Counted from the first letter of the stretch, positions 1 through 10,229 are shown. The stretch is DNA of 33,580 bases from an uncultured Pelagibacteraceae bacterium (GCA_902526595.1 CABZLO010000010.1:1-33580); one strand, 5' to 3'. Notes: generated from the sequence alone by a model not told the origin. A program made the numbers and translations.

Positions 1-2
1 TA

Positions 3-1523
3 TTAAGAATTGCAGAAGCTGTAGCCTTAGAGAAATCAATTGATAAAGAGCTAATTATAAGTTCAATGGAAACAGGCATTGCAAAAGCGGCTAAATCTAA
101 ATTTGGTCAAGAAAATGAAATTAAAGTTTCAATCAACAGAGATAGTGGAGATATTGAGCTTTTTAGAAAATTAATAATTGCAGAAAATCCAGAAAATGCA
201 AATACAGAAATTAAATTAGAGGATGCAATTAATCTAAATGAAACTAATAAAGACAAGACTATTGGTGATGAGATTCTTCAGCCTTTACCATCTTTTGACT
301 TTGGAAGAATAGCTGCGCAGACTGCAAAACAAGTTATCAGCTTCAATGTTAGAGAGGCTGAAAGAGAAAGACAATTTAACGATTTTATAGATAAAAAAGA
401 TTCAATTTTAAGTGGAATTGTAAAACGATTAGAATTTGGAAATGTAATAGCTGATTTAGGAAGAACCGAAGCAATTATTCAAAAAAACGAATTGATTCCA
501 AGAGAAAATATTAAGGCAGGAGATCGTATTAAGGCTTATTGTTATGACGTAAGAAGGGAACCTAGAGGCCAACAAATATTTTTATCAAGAGCCCATCCTA
601 AATTTATGGAAAAACTTTTTGTCCAAGAAGTGCCAGAAATTTACGATGGATTAATAGAAATTAAATCTTCTTCAAGAGATCCAGGAAGTAGAGCAAAAAT
701 ATGTGTTAAAGCTGTTGATACTTCGTTAGACCCAGTCGGAGCTTGTGTGGGTATGAGAGGATCAAGAGTTCAGGCAGTTGTGAATGAATTACAGGGCGAA
801 AAAATTGATATTGTTAATTGGTCGGAGGATCCGGCTATTTTAGTATCTAACGCCTTATCTCCAGCTGAAGTTCAAAGAGTAAATGTTGATGTAGAAAGAA
901 AAAAACTAGATGTAATACTTACAGAAGAAAATTTAAGTAAAGCAATTGGTAGAAGAGGTCAAAACGTAAGACTTGCAACGAAGTTATTAAATTATGAAAT
1001 TAATATAATGACTGATGCTGAGGACTCTGAGAGAAGACAGTTAGAATTTAAAGAAAAAACAGAAAACTTTGTAAAAAATTTAGAATTAGATGAGACGCTT
1101 GGTCAGTTATTGGTAGCAGAAGGGTTTTCAACAATTGATGATATTAAAGATAGTTCAGCAGAAAATTTAATTAAGATAGAAGGTATTGAAGAGGATACTG
1201 CAAAAGCACTTATAGAAAGAGCTCAAGAATTTCATCAAAAAGATCAAGAAGATATATCAACAAGAATTAAAGAATTAGGTCTTGAGGATACTTTAATCAA
1301 TTTAAAAGGGCTTACTCCAGGAATGTTGGTTACCTTAGGAGAACAAAAAATTTTAACTTTAGAAGATTTCTCAGATCTAGCATCTGATGAATTAACTGGC
1401 GGTTTTGATGTGGTAAAAGGCGAGAGAGTAAAAATTCAGGGATACCTGGAAGATTTTGCTTTATCAAAAGAAGAGGCAGATGAACTAATTATGTCTGCTA
1501 GAAACATTGTTTATAAAGATTGA
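3..1523 (+). CDS. nusA: Transcription termination/antitermination factor NusA (5' end outside window)
   Basis: RNA polymerase-associated factor controlling pausing, termination and antitermination. The frame is open from the first bases of the window, and the residues before the first internal ATG (position 66) still match the NusA N-terminal domain, so the true start lies upstream; 506 residues are visible. In order: N-terminal polymerase-binding domain, an S1 domain (around DSILSGIVKRLEFGNVIADL), two KH domains (second with the GRRGQNVRLA loop), then two acidic helix-hairpin-helix repeats near the C-terminus, typical of proteobacterial NusA. First visible gene of the nusA-infB-rbfA-rpsO-pnp run; infB begins 10 nt after its stop. 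A ylxR gene, commonly between nusA and infB, is absent. Very confident. Confidence 0.97.
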   Translation, partial: LRIAEAVALEKSIDKELIISSMETGIAKAAKSKFGQENEIKVSINRDSGDIELFRKLIIAENPENANTEIKLEDAINLNETNKDKTIGDEILQPLPSFDFGRIAAQTAKQVISFNVREAERERQFNDFIDKKDSILSGIVKRLEFGNVIADLGRTEAIIQKNELIPRENIKAGDRIKAYCYDVRREPRGQQIFLSRAHPKFMEKLFVQEVPEIYDGLIEIKSSSRDPGSRAKICVKAVDTSLDPVGACVGMRGSRVQAVVNELQGEKIDIVNWSEDPAILVSNALSPAEVQRVNVDVERKKLDVILTEENLSKAIGRRGQNVRLATKLLNYEINIMTDAEDSERRQLEFKEKTENFVKNLELDETLGQLLVAEGFSTIDDIKDSSAENLIKIEGIEEDTAKALIERAQEFHQKDQEDISTRIKELGLEDTLINLKGLTPGMLVTLGEQKILTLEDFSDLASDELTGGFDVVKGERVKIQGYLEDFALSKEEADELIMSARNIVYKD

Positions 1524-1533
1524 GTGATGAGTT

Positions 1534-3753
1534 ATGGAAAAAAAAACAAAATTAACAATATCTGGCTCAGCAAAAAAATCGATAAAAAATATCGAGATTG
1601 CTAAAACTCAAAGCAAAAACGCAGTTGTCATAGAAAAACAAACTGGAAAATTCCCAAATAGAGGAGGATCTTTCAGACCTAATCAAGGTAAACCCAAACC
1701 AACCTCTTCTTTTAATAGAGGTGCTGGAGTGAAAGCATCTTTTGTGCCAAAATCACCCCCTATAACAAATGATTTTGAAAGACGTAAGCTTGCTGAGCAG
1801 AGAGCAACAAAAAGATTAAAAGGCGATGGTGATGGAAAAGATAAAAAAACTTTAAAGTCTGGAACAAAGAAAAGAGAATTAAAATTAACAGTTTCGAGGG
1901 CCCTAAGTGATGAAATAGAGGCAAGGGAAAGAAGTTTAGCTTCAGTTAAAAGAGCAAGACTAAAAGAGAATAAAAATTTATTTAAAGATCAAAATCAAGA
2001 TAGCCTCAAACCAGTTAAAAGAGATATCAATATTCCAGAAGCTATCACTGTTAGAGAGTTAGCTAACAGAATGGCTGAGCAATCCAGCAATGTGATTAAA
2101 TACTTATTCGGTATGGGGGTAACAGTTACAATTAATCAAACTCTTGCAGCAGATACAGCTGAGTTTTTAGTTAAAGAGTTTGGACACAATCCTATCAGAG
2201 AGGAAAAAGCTGAGGAAATAATTCAGAAAATAAAAGCAACTAGAGTAGAAAATTTAAAAAATAGACCCCCAATTGTTACAGTGATGGGACACGTTGATCA
2301 TGGTAAAACATCAGTTCTTGATGTATTGAGAAGTGCAAATGTTGTATCAGGTGAATTTGGAGGAATAACTCAACACATCGGGGCCTATCAAATTGAAAGC
2401 CAAGATAATAAACTAACTTTTATTGATACCCCAGGTCACGCAGCTTTTACAGAAATGAGAGCAAGAGGGTCAAAATTAACTGACGTAGTTGTATTAGTAG
2501 TTGCTGCAGATGATGGTGTGAAGCCACAAACAATCGAGTCAATTAAACATGCAAAAGCAGCAAATGTTCCAATTGTTGTTGCAATTAATAAATGTGATCT
2601 TCCAGATGCAGATCCACAAAAAATTAAAAATCAACTATTAGAACACGAATTGGTTGCTGAAGATCTATCAGGTGATACTTTAATGGTAGAGATTTCAGCA
2701 AAGACAAAGTTAAATTTAGAAAAACTAGTTGAGTCTATAATTCTTCAGGCTGAAATTTTAGATTTGAAAACTGATTACGAGTCTAAAGCTACAGGAATAG
2801 TGTTAGAGTCTAAAATTGATGTGGGTCGAGGACCGGTTGCAACAATTATTGTAACAACAGGAACCCTTAAAAAAGGTGATTTTTTCGTAAGCGGATTGAA
2901 GTGGGGGAAAGTTAGAGCAATAATCAATGATAAAGGTAAAAATATTGACAAAGCCTCACCATCTACTCCAGTTGAAATTTTAGGTATTAATGGTGCAGCA
3001 AAAGCAGGCGACGATTTCATTGTTCTTGAGAGTGAAAAAGAGGCCAAAACTCTAAGTGAAAACAGAGCAGAAGAGACAAAGGATGGAAAAAATCCTTTAA
3101 CATTTGCTACACAAGAATCAGCTTTTTCAGACAAATCTTCAGAGGAATTAAATTTAATTATTAAATCTGATGTACATGGATCTTCTGAAGCAATTAAAAA
3201 TGCGATTAGTCAAATTAAACATGATGAAGTTAAACCTAAAATTATTTTAGCAGACATTGGAATGGTTACAGAAACTGATGTTACTTTAGCAAAAGCATCG
3301 AATGCCGTGTTAATTGCTTTTAATGTTAAGCCAAGTAAAGAAGCAAAAAAACTTGCTGAAAATGAAAAAATAAAAATTTCTTCATACAATATTATCTATG
3401 AAGTACTAGATTATATTAAACAAAAAATGTCGGGACTATTAACTCCAGATGTTCAAGAAACTATAATTGGGTCAGCGCAAATTTTAGAGATTTTTAAAGT
3501 CTCAGGAGCTGGTAAGGTTGCAGGTTCAAAAATTACTGAAGGAGAAATAACTAGTACCTCAGATGTTAGAATAATTAGAGATGGAGCGATCATTTATACA
3601 GGAAAAGTTGGAACTATTTTTAGAGAAAAAAACCAAGTAAAACAGGTTAGTGATGGACAAGAATGTGGAATAACAGTTAAAGATTATATGGATTTTCAAA
3701 AAAATGACACAATAGAAGCTTTTAGTGTTACATCTACGGAGAGGTCAATTTAA
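1534..3753 (+). CDS. infB: Translation initiation factor IF-2
   Basis: GTPase that brings initiator fMet-tRNA to the 30S subunit and promotes subunit joining. 739 aa, somewhat short for the family because the variable N-terminal region (about residues 1-165, rich in Lys/Arg/Ser) is compact. An IF2 N-domain follows (about 168-220), then the G domain with G1 GHVDHGKT (252-259), switch motif GGITQHIG (276-283), G3 DTPGH (298-302) and G4 NKCD (352-355), then domains II-IV with the C-terminal fMet-tRNA binding part. The stop overlaps the rbfA start (TAATG), indicating translational coupling. No strong Shine-Dalgarno is visible before the ATG; the GATGAG just upstream is the nearest candidate. Confidence 0.98.
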   Translation: MEKKTKLTISGSAKKSIKNIEIAKTQSKNAVVIEKQTGKFPNRGGSFRPNQGKPKPTSSFNRGAGVKASFVPKSPPITNDFERRKLAEQRATKRLKGDGDGKDKKTLKSGTKKRELKLTVSRALSDEIEARERSLASVKRARLKENKNLFKDQNQDSLKPVKRDINIPEAITVRELANRMAEQSSNVIKYLFGMGVTVTINQTLAADTAEFLVKEFGHNPIREEKAEEIIQKIKATRVENLKNRPPIVTVMGHVDHGKTSVLDVLRSANVVSGEFGGITQHIGAYQIESQDNKLTFIDTPGHAAFTEMRARGSKLTDVVVLVVAADDGVKPQTIESIKHAKAANVPIVVAINKCDLPDADPQKIKNQLLEHELVAEDLSGDTLMVEISAKTKLNLEKLVESIILQAEILDLKTDYESKATGIVLESKIDVGRGPVATIIVTTGTLKKGDFFVSGLKWGKVRAIINDKGKNIDKASPSTPVEILGINGAAKAGDDFIVLESEKEAKTLSENRAEETKDGKNPLTFATQESAFSDKSSEELNLIIKSDVHGSSEAIKNAISQIKHDEVKPKIILADIGMVTETDVTLAKASNAVLIAFNVKPSKEAKKLAENEKIKISSYNIIYEVLDYIKQKMSGLLTPDVQETIIGSAQILEIFKVSGAGKVAGSKITEGEITSTSDVRIIRDGAIIYTGKVGTIFREKNQVKQVSDGQECGITVKDYMDFQKNDTIEAFSVTSTERSI

Positions 3754-4121
3754 TGGTAGATAGAATAGGAAAGCCAATTTCACAAAGACAGCTTAGAGTT
3801 GGAGAAATGATTAAACAGTCTTTAAGCATGATTTTTATAAGAAATGAGGCTAAGGTCCCCAATTTAGAAACAAACACGATAACGGTTACTGAGGTTAGAA
3901 TGAGTCCAGATTTAAAAATCGCTAAAGCATATGTGCTTCCATTAGGAGGAAAAGATGCTGAGGAGACAATAAATACATTAAAAGAGTACTCATTTTTAAT
4001 AAGAAAAATTTTATCACAGAAAGTGGTTATGAAATTTTTACCAAAATTACTTTTTAGAAAAGACGAGTCTTTTGAGTATGCGGAAAAAATAGAAAACTTA
4101 ATAAAACAAACAAATAAATAG
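3753..4121 (+). CDS. rbfA: Ribosome-binding factor A
   Basis: Small KH-fold protein that binds the immature 30S subunit and helps 16S rRNA 5'-end maturation. 122 aa, normal length. The N-terminus has the family pattern (RQLRVGEMIKQSL), followed by the central conserved TVTEVRMSPDLKIAKAYV segment and the C-terminal FLPKLLFRKDESFEYAEKIE segment. Starts inside the infB stop codon (TAATG). The rpsO start lies 12 nt downstream; a truB gene, usually found between rbfA and rpsO in proteobacteria, is not there. Confidence 0.96.
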   Translation: MVDRIGKPISQRQLRVGEMIKQSLSMIFIRNEAKVPNLETNTITVTEVRMSPDLKIAKAYVLPLGGKDAEETINTLKEYSFLIRKILSQKVVMKFLPKLLFRKDESFEYAEKIENLIKQTNK

Positions 4122-4133
4122 GAAAAATGAGGC

Positions 4134-4382
4134 ATGAACAAAAAGGCACAAGAATTAGCAATGCATGATAAAGATACTGGATCCTCTGAGATACAGATTG
4201 CTTTGTTAACAGAGAAAATTGAAACACTCTCTAAACATATTAAGCAATTCAAAAAAGACAAACATTCGTCTGTTGGGTTGTTGAGAGCAGTCAATAGAAG
4301 AAAAAAATTGTTAGAATACTTAAAGAAAACAAAAATGGATTCTTACAAAAATGTACTGTCGAAATTGAATTTAAGAAAATAG
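4134..4382 (+). CDS. rpsO: 30S ribosomal protein S15
   Basis: Primary 16S rRNA-binding protein of the small-subunit platform. 82 aa against about 89 in E. coli; the N-terminal helix is a few residues shorter, and an in-frame TGA six bases before the ATG rules out a longer start. Conserved DTGSSEIQIALLTEKI, KHSSVGLLRAVNRRKKLL and C-terminal LRK segments are present. The purine-rich GGAAAAATGAGG just before the ATG can serve as ribosome binding site. Sits between rbfA and pnp, the standard order apart from the missing truB. The 57-nt gap to pnp is an unusual repetitive purine-rich stretch (separate entry). Confidence 0.97.
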   Translation: MNKKAQELAMHDKDTGSSEIQIALLTEKIETLSKHIKQFKKDKHSSVGLLRAVNRRKKLLEYLKKTKMDSYKNVLSKLNLRK

Positions 4383-4407
4383 AAGTCAAGATAGATAGAA
4401 CAGAATG

Positions 4408-4439
4408 GAACGAAACGAACGAAACGAAATGGAAATGAA
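4408..4439 (+). repeat. CGAAA-type purine-rich repeat in the pnp leader
   Basis: The rpsO-pnp gap carries iterated units of the form (A)CGAA(A), then GGAAATGAA, running into the pnp ATG at 4440. The strand has almost no T and no potential to fold on itself. In E. coli the rpsO-pnp gap holds RNase III hairpins used in PNPase autoregulation; none is visible here. A role as an unstructured ribosome or PNPase (S1/KH) loading site is inference. Confidence 0.5.
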
Positions 4440-6512
4440 ATGTTTAAAGTACACAAGAAGGAAATAGAAGTAGCAGGAAAGAAAATAAGTTTAGAAACAG
4501 GTAAAGTAGCAAGACAAGCAGACGGAGCAATAATCGCAACATGTGGTGAAACAGTTATTCTAGCTACAGTCGTTGGAGCAAAGAAAGTAAATCCAGACAT
4601 GGATTATTTTCCTTTATCAGTAAACTACCAAGAGAAGTATTATGCAGGTGGAAAAATCCCTGGTGGATATTTTAAAAGAGAAGCAAGACCAACTGAAAGT
4701 GAAACATTAATCTCTAGGTTAATTGATAGACCAATCAGACCTCTGTTTCCAGATGAATTTAAAAATGAAGTACAGCTGTTGCCAACCGTAATTTCTTATG
4801 ACAAAGAAAACCAACCAGATATTCTAGCAATCACTGCTTCATCAGCAGCGTTAGCTATTTCAGGAATGCCATTTATGGGCCCTGTAGGAGCTTCTAGAGT
4901 GGGTTATGTTGACGGTAAGTATATTCTTAACCCATCAAAGGAAGAGTTAGAAAATTCAAGTTTAGATTTAGTTGTAGCAGGCACAAAAGATGCAGTGCTT
5001 ATGGTTGAATCTGAAACATCAGGTTTATCTGAAGAAGTAATGTTAGCAGCAGTTAAATTTGGTCATGAAGGATTTGTTCCAGTAATCGAAATGATTGAGG
5101 AACTTGCAAAAGAATGCAGAAAACCTGAGTGGACTTTTGAGAAAAAAGATTTATCCGAAATCAAACAAAAGCTTGAGCAAACTTTTACAAAAGATTTAAC
5201 AATAGCTTTTGCAACTAGAGATAAACAAGATAGATCAAATCAAATTTCAGAAATTACTGATAAAGCCAAAAAGCTTTTTGAAGAAAATGAAAACTATTCT
5301 GATCTTGATGTTAATTCTCAGCTTAAAAATTTAGAAAAGAAAATTGTTAGAACTGATATTCTTAAAAATAAAAATAGAATTGATGGCAGAGGATTGTCTG
5401 ATGTAAGACCAATCTCATGTGAAGTTGGTGTATTACCAAGAACACATGGTTCTGCTTTATTTACCAGAGGAGAAACACAAGCAATTGTTGTAACTACTTT
5501 AGGTACATCTGATGATGAACAAAGAATTGAAAGTTTAGATGGTCTTCAAAGAGAACGATTTATGCTTCATTACAATTTCCCTCCTTTTTCAGTTGGGGAA
5601 ACCGGTAGGATTGGAACTGGAAGACGTGAAATTGGTCATGGTAAACTTGCCTGGAGGGCAATCAACTCTTCATTACCTTCAAAAGAAACGTTTCCATATA
5701 CTTTTAGAATAGTATCAGAGATTACAGAGTCTAACGGTTCTTCTTCTATGGCAACTGTTTGTGGAGCATCTTTAGCATTAATGGATGCGGGTGTTCCGAT
5801 AAAAGAACCTGTTGCAGGTATTGCAATGGGTTTAATTAAGGAAGGAGATGACTTTAGTGTCTTATCAGATATTTTAGGTGACGAAGACCACTTAGGTGAT
5901 ATGGACTTTAAAGTTGCCGGAACTAAAGATGGAATTACTTCACTGCAAATGGATATCAAAATTACTGGTATCACTTTTGAAATCATGGAGCAGGCATTAA
6001 GCCAAGCTAAAGACGGTAGAATTCATATCTTAGGTGAAATGAACAAAGCTTTAGGGGAGTCTAGAACTGATGTTGGAAAGCACACTCCAAAAATGGAGCA
6101 AGTGAAGGTTGACAAAAAAGATATTGCTGCTGTTATTGGAAAAGGTGGAGCAACTATTAGAGAGATTGTTGAAAAATCAGGTGCAAAAGTAGATGTAAAT
6201 GATGAAGGAGTTGTAACAGTTGCTGCTCCTGATGAAGAGTCTAGAAACATTGCTATGCAAATGATCAAAGATATTACTGCAAAAGCTGAAATGAATAAAA
6301 TCTATTCAGGTAAAGTAATGAAAATTATGGAATTTGGTGCATTTGTTAATTTCTTAGGAAAACAAGATGGACTTGTTCATATTTCAGAACTAGCAGACAA
6401 AAGAGTAGCTAAGGTTACTGACGTTGTTAAAGAAGGTGATCAAGTAAAAGTTAAAGTAATTGGTTTCGATAGAGGTAAAGTTAAACTTTCTATAAAGCAA
6501 GCTGCTGGATAA
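4440..6512 (+). CDS. pnp: Polynucleotide phosphorylase
   Basis: 3'-5' phosphorolytic exoribonuclease of the RNA degradosome. 690 aa, normal family length. Two RNase PH domains flank an all-helical linker (first with the [16 protein letters not shown] and [13 protein letters not shown] region; second with the [15 protein letters not shown] and [15 protein letters not shown] region that forms the active site). A KH domain ([15 protein letters not shown]) and an S1 domain ([19 protein letters not shown]) follow. Last gene of the nusA operon; a hairpin terminator begins about 18 nt after its stop. Confidence 0.98.
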   Translation: MFKVHKKEIEVAGKKISLETGKVARQADGAIIATCGETVILATVVGAKKVNPDMDYFPLSVNYQEKYYAGGKIPGGYFKREARPTESETLISRLIDRPIRPLFPDEFKNEVQLLPTVISYDKENQPDILAITASSAALAISGMPFMGPVGASRVGYVDGKYILNPSKEELENSSLDLVVAGTKDAVLMVESETSGLSEEVMLAAVKFGHEGFVPVIEMIEELAKECRKPEWTFEKKDLSEIKQKLEQTFTKDLTIAFATRDKQDRSNQISEITDKAKKLFEENENYSDLDVNSQLKNLEKKIVRTDILKNKNRIDGRGLSDVRPISCEVGVLPRTHGSALFTRGETQAIVVTTLGTSDDEQRIESLDGLQRERFMLHYNFPPFSVGETGRIGTGRREIGHGKLAWRAINSSLPSKETFPYTFRIVSEITESNGSSSMATVCGASLALMDAGVPIKEPVAGIAMGLIKEGDDFSVLSDILGDEDHLGDMDFKVAGTKDGITSLQMDIKITGITFEIMEQALSQAKDGRIHILGEMNKALGESRTDVGKHTPKMEQVKVDKKDIAAVIGKGGATIREIVEKSGAKVDVNDEGVVTVAAPDEESRNIAMQMIKDITAKAEMNKIYSGKVMKIMEFGAFVNFLGKQDGLVHISELADKRVAKVTDVVKEGDQVKVKVIGFDRGKVKLSIKQAAG

Positions 6513-6530
6513 ATTATAGATAACAATTAT

Positions 6531-6565
6531 AACCCCCTTAAATGAATACTTTTTGGGGGTTTTAA
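6531..6565 (+). terminator. Rho-independent terminator after pnp
   Basis: AACCCCC (6531-6537) pairs with GGGGGTT (6555-6561) around a 17-nt loop, and the right arm runs on into a short T tract. It closes the rpsO-pnp transcript. The convergent minus-strand gene stops at 6566, so the hairpin may also act on that strand, although an A-rich tract on the far side is weak. Confidence 0.75.
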
Positions 6566-7204
6566 TCACATTTTATAAATATCTTTTAATATTTTTCTCA
6601 TTTCAAGATCTGGAACTCTTAAATAAATATTAGATAAGATTATTTTAAATATTTTTTTAAAGTGCAAACTTTTATTTGTAGTGTTACCCACATTTGTAAA
6701 GTTCATGTTCGATAAACTTAAATTTTCATATTTATTAAATTCATTTACACTAAGATTTGCTTTTGGTTCTAAAATTTTTAATTTTTTAAATATAATATTT
6801 CTATCTTTTATTTTTTTTGGGTAAACTTTAGGTTTATGTGTACCTTTTTTTTCTAAGACCGAAATATTGTCTTTAGATTTTTTTATTTCTATATAAACAA
6901 TAGGATTTTTAAATATGATTTCATTAAGATATATTGTTTCTTTAAATAAATTAAAAAAGTTAAAGTAAATTATAATTTCGCTACAAAAAAAAATATTTTC
7001 GTAACTAAAATTTTGATTATTAAGTATTTTTATATCACTTATTATCAATTTTTGTTTTTTAAAATCAATATTTACATTTTCAATTTTAACTTTTTTTTCT
7101 GTAATCTTTTCTAAACTAAAGTGAATAACCTTATGAATAATGATACCTTGAAAAAAAATAATTAATATAACTAAACTAAAAAAAATAAAAAATATCTTTT
7201 TCAA
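6566..7204 (-). CDS. Short AsmA/DUF748-like membrane-anchored protein
   Basis: 212 aa. One N-terminal hydrophobic segment (about residues 4-23) acts as signal anchor, leaving the rest probably periplasmic. Residues about 38-110 follow the amphipathic beta pattern of the AsmA / DUF748 N-terminal region (KVKIENVNIDFKKQKLIISD, then LNEIIFKNPIVYIEIKK). Full AsmA-like proteins are several hundred residues long, so this is either a minimal version or only a distant relative. It lies 3 nt downstream of fabI at the end of the fab operon, which fits an envelope or lipid-related role by context only. Family call tentative, gene itself likely. Confidence 0.6.
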   Translation of the reverse strand: MKKIFFIFFSLVILIIFFQGIIIHKVIHFSLEKITEKKVKIENVNIDFKKQKLIISDIKILNNQNFSYENIFFCSEIIIYFNFFNLFKETIYLNEIIFKNPIVYIEIKKSKDNISVLEKKGTHKPKVYPKKIKDRNIIFKKLKILEPKANLSVNEFNKYENLSLSNMNFTNVGNTTNKSLHFKKIFKIILSNIYLRVPDLEMRKILKDIYKM

Positions 7205-7207
7205 ACT

Positions 7208-7993
7208 CTAGGTAATATTTCTAGGATCAGGCATCCCAACTTTATTATATCCTGCATCCACGTAGTGAATTTCACCAGTAACACCGTTCGCAAGGTCACT
7301 TAATAGATATAATGCTGAATTTCCAACATCGTGAATATCTACATTTCTCTTTAATAAAGAATGGTCTTCATTCCATTTATACAAGAATTTTGCGTCTCCA
7401 ATTGCAGAAGCTGCCAAGGTTTTGATTGGTCCAGCACTTATGGCATTAACCCTCACACCTTTAGCGCCTAAATCTCTTGCTAAATATTTAACACTAGACT
7501 CTAAAGCTGCTTTACAAACACCCATTACATTATAATTTGGAATAGCTTTATTTGCTTCATAACTCAAAGTAATTAAGCTTCCACCCTCCTTCATTACCTT
7601 AGACGCCTCTTTTGCAACTTCAGTAAAAGAAAAGCATGAAATCAACATACTTTTTATGAAATTTTCTCTAGTTGTGTTCAAATACTCTCCAGATAATTCT
7701 GATTTATCAGAAAAAGCAATTGCATGAACTACAAAATCTATTTCGCCCCATTGAGATTTAACGTCTTCAAACAACTTTGTTACATCCTCTTTTTTTTCTA
7801 CATCGCAGCTAAATGTAACTTTTGAATTTAATTTTTCAGCAAGTGGATTAACTCTTTTCTTTAATGCGTCTCCTAAATAAGTAAATGCAAGCTCAGCACC
7901 AGCTTCAGCAAGTTTTTGTGAAATACCCCAAGCAATAGATCTTTCATTGGCAACTCCCATTACCAATCCTTTTTTACCTTTCATCAAGCTCAT
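7208..7993 (-). CDS. fabI: Enoyl-[acyl-carrier-protein] reductase (NADH) FabI
   Basis: Catalyses the last reduction of each fatty-acid elongation cycle. 261 aa, standard length for this short-chain dehydrogenase family. The N-terminal Rossmann segment has the FabI-type GVANERSIAWG motif (about 13-23). Catalytic residues fit the FabI pattern: Y145, Y154 and K161 (NYNVMGVCK). Starts 2 nt after the fabB stop, and is followed by the AsmA-like gene. The fabA-fabB-fabI order beside an irr gene is a recurring alphaproteobacterial arrangement. Confidence 0.97.
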   Translation of the reverse strand: MSLMKGKKGLVMGVANERSIAWGISQKLAEAGAELAFTYLGDALKKRVNPLAEKLNSKVTFSCDVEKKEDVTKLFEDVKSQWGEIDFVVHAIAFSDKSELSGEYLNTTRENFIKSMLISCFSFTEVAKEASKVMKEGGSLITLSYEANKAIPNYNVMGVCKAALESSVKYLARDLGAKGVRVNAISAGPIKTLAASAIGDAKFLYKWNEDHSLLKRNVDIHDVGNSALYLLSDLANGVTGEIHYVDAGYNKVGMPDPRNIT

Positions 7994-7995
7994 GA

Positions 7996-9207
7996 TTATA
8001 CTTTCTCGAAAATTAAAGCAGCATTGGTTCCACCAAAGCCAAAACTATTAGACATCACCGTATTTAAAGTTGCCCCTGTTTCAGTTTTTGCAACAATAGG
8101 AAATTTTTTAGCCTCATCATCCATTTCATTTATGTTAGCAGAACCTGCAATGAAATTATTTTTCATCATAATCAGACAATATATCGCTTCATGAACAGAT
8201 GCGGCTCCTAAAGGATGACCTGACAAAGATTTTGTTGAACTAATTTTTGGAATTTCATTTCCAAAAACTTCTTTTACTGCATTTAATTCTGTAATGTCTC
8301 CAACTGGAGTAGATGTTCCATGAGTATTGATATAATCAATTTTGTTTTTAGATGTTGCTATGGCCATCTTCATACATCTTACAGCGCCTTCTCCTGATGG
8401 AGCCACCATATCGTATCCATCTGAAGTTGCTCCATAACCAGTTAATTCCGCGTATATTTTAGCTCCTCTTGCTTTAGCATGTTCGTATTCTTCTAGCACT
8501 AATACTCCACCACCACCAGCAATTACAAATCCATCTCTAGTTTTATCATATGCTCTAGATGCTGTCTCCGGTGTATCATTATATTTTGAAGATAAGGCAG
8601 TCATGGCATCAAACATTGCAGTCATCGCCCAGTGTATTTCCTCACTACCGCCTGCAAAAACGACATCTTGTTTTCCCATTTGAATTAATTCCATTGAGTT
8701 GCCAATACAGTGGCCACTTGTTGCACAAGCAGAACTCATTGTGTAGTTAGTTCCTTTAATTTTAAATGGAACAGCAAGTGTAGCTGAAGCTGTACTGGCC
8801 ATCGTTCTTGGAACAATGAAAGGTCCCATTAATTTTGGAGTTTTAGCTCTAGTTTTATCTGCAGCTAAAATTACATTTTCAATTGATGGACCACCCGAAC
8901 CCATAACTATTCCTGTTTTAAAGTTGCTAACTTCACTTTCTACTAATCCAGAATCTTCAATTGCTTCTTTCATTGCTATATAGTTGTAAGCAGAACCTGA
9001 ACCCATAAATCTTATTGTTTTTCTATCAATATGATCTTCAAGTTTAATATTTGGTTTTCCATGAACATGGCTTTTCAAATTATGTTCCTTGTATTCTTCA
9101 CTAAAAGATATTCCAGACTTTGTTCTTAATAACGACTTATGTACTTCTTCTTGATTATTACCTAAGCATGAAACAACTCCTAGACCTGTAATTACTACTC
9201 TTTTCAT
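7996..9207 (-). CDS. fabB: 3-oxoacyl-[acyl-carrier-protein] synthase I (FabB)
   Basis: Beta-ketoacyl-ACP synthase that elongates unsaturated acyl chains produced by FabA. 403 aa, normal. The Cys-His-His triad is visible: C161 in [11 protein letters not shown]296 in [13 protein letters not shown]331 in [11 protein letters not shown]. The C-terminal [12 protein letters not shown] motif is intact. Its ATG overlaps the fabA stop (TAATG). It is called FabB rather than FabF from the coupling to fabA and the overall sequence; that distinction is the less certain part. Confidence 0.95.
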   Translation of the reverse strand: MKRVVITGLGVVSCLGNNQEEVHKSLLRTKSGISFSEEYKEHNLKSHVHGKPNIKLEDHIDRKTIRFMGSGSAYNYIAMKEAIEDSGLVESEVSNFKTGIVMGSGGPSIENVILAADKTRAKTPKLMGPFIVPRTMASTASATLAVPFKIKGTNYTMSSACATSGHCIGNSMELIQMGKQDVVFAGGSEEIHWAMTAMFDAMTALSSKYNDTPETASRAYDKTRDGFVIAGGGGVLVLEEYEHAKARGAKIYAELTGYGATSDGYDMVAPSGEGAVRCMKMAIATSKNKIDYINTHGTSTPVGDITELNAVKEVFGNEIPKISSTKSLSGHPLGAASVHEAIYCLIMMKNNFIAGSANINEMDDEAKKFPIVAKTETGATLNTVMSNSFGFGGTNAALIFEKV

Positions 9208-9707
9208 TATTTAAACAATCCTACTTTCAAATTATCCGCTGAATATATTTTTTTATTATCTGCAAAAACTACCCCATTTGCAAGTCCCACAGTTGTGCCT
9301 CCAGGTGACATAATTTTTTTCATATCTATTTCATACCTAACATTTTTTACACTTTGTAATACTTCACCAGTAAATTTTACTGTTCCAACCCCTAGTGCTC
9401 TACCCTTGCCTGGATTTCCTAACCAACCTAAGTAAAAACCTACGAGCTGCCACATAGCGTCTAGTCCTAAGCAACCAGGCATAACAGGGTCAGATTTAAA
9501 ATGACAATCAAAAAACCAAAGATTATCTTTAATATCTAGCTCAGCCTTTAAAGATCCCTTATTAAAGGTCCCATTATCGTCGTTTATCTCTGTTATTCTA
9601 TCAAACATAAGCATTGGAGGAAGGGGTAATTTAGCATTACCAGGCCCGAAAAGATCACCATTTCCGCATGTAATTAAGTCATCGAAGCTATAGGAGTTTT
9701 TTTTCAT
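9207..9707 (-). CDS. fabA: 3-hydroxydecanoyl-ACP dehydratase/isomerase FabA
   Basis: Dehydrates 3-hydroxyacyl-ACP and isomerises trans-2- to cis-3-decenoyl-ACP, the branch point of oxygen-independent unsaturated fatty acid synthesis. 166 aa. Catalytic H69 ([13 protein letters not shown]) and D83 (GLDAMWQL) are both in place. AAGGGA lies about 11 nt before the ATG as a loose ribosome binding site. First gene of the fab operon, divergent from irr with a 93-bp shared promoter region, so an Irr-type site near irr could also affect it. Confidence 0.97.
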   Translation of the reverse strand: MKKNSYSFDDLITCGNGDLFGPGNAKLPLPPMLMFDRITEINDDNGTFNKGSLKAELDIKDNLWFFDCHFKSDPVMPGCLGLDAMWQLVGFYLGWLGNPGKGRALGVGTVKFTGEVLQSVKNVRYEIDMKKIMSPGGTTVGLANGVVFADNKKIYSADNLKVGLFK

Positions 9708-9778
9708 AAAAATTGAATTCCCTTATTACTTGATTTAATGATAATATAATATAATAAAACTGTATATATTGTTCTTAG

Positions 9779-9795
9779 TTTAGAATTGTTATAAA
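9779..9795 (+). promoter_or_regulatory. Putative Irr box upstream of irr
   Basis: The 17-mer TTTAGAATTGTTATAAA is close to the alphaproteobacterial Irr (ICE) consensus as I recall it, TTTAGAA-N3-TTCTAAA: the left half is 7/7 and the right half 6/7. It ends 5 bp before the first ATG of the Irr gene and lies about 70 bp from the fabA start. This predicts autoregulation of irr and possibly an effect on fabA. The surrounding DNA is very AT-rich, so chance similarity must be allowed for. Confidence 0.5.
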
Positions 9796-9800
9796 TAACT

Positions 9801-10229
9801 ATGGTAAAAAACATGAATTTTATTGAAAAATTGAGAGAAACTGGGCTTAGACCTACAAAACAAAGGGTTAAGATTTGCGAGGTTTTGTTTAATAGAGACA
9901 AAACTTTTCACTTTACAATCAACGATCTTGTTAAAAAAATATCTGCAGAGCAAAATGAAAAAATATCTCTTGCAACTGTTTATAACACTGTTCATGCTCT
10001 ACAAAAAAAAGAATATTTGAAAGAAATATCAATAAATTCAGATAAAAGCTATTTTGATACTAACACTAATGTTCATCACCATTTTTACGATGAAGATACT
10101 CATCAGTTAATAGACTGTGATGAAAACAATATAGAAAATGTAAATGTTAAAAATAATATCACTGGAAAAAAAATTAATTCAGTAGAAGTTTTGGTTAGAG
10201 TTGCGAGTGATAATCAAAATCAAAATTAA
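9801..10229 (+). CDS. irr: Fur-family transcriptional regulator, Irr type
   Basis: Predicted heme/iron-responsive regulator. 142 aa. The winged-helix DNA-binding part runs through LRPTKQRVKICEVLF and ISLATVYNTVHAL (recognition helix about 57-67). The dimerisation domain begins with a His triplet (92-94, VHHHFYDED), the heme-binding motif that separates Irr from Fur, Zur and Mur. The N-terminal Cys-Pro heme motif of Bradyrhizobium Irr is absent, as in most Irr proteins. No Fur-type C-terminal CxxC zinc site is seen. A second ATG at 9813 is an alternative start; neither has a clear Shine-Dalgarno. Divergent from fabA-fabB-fabI and upstream of rubrerythrin. Confidence 0.85.
   Translation: MVKNMNFIEKLRETGLRPTKQRVKICEVLFNRDKTFHFTINDLVKKISAEQNEKISLATVYNTVHALQKKEYLKEISINSDKSYFDTNTNVHHHFYDEDTHQLIDCDENNIENVNVKNNITGKKINSVEVLVRVASDNQNQN

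Noticed and set aside
2775-3134. Minus-strand open frame inside infB, and similar frames opposite rbfA/rpsO, pnp, the Fe-S protein gene and others
   Set aside because: Antisense shadows of strongly conserved genes with no family resemblance or ribosome site.
9704-9995. Minus-strand open frames in the irr/fabA promoter region
   Set aside because: They run opposite the conserved irr gene, lack ribosome sites and resemble nothing known.
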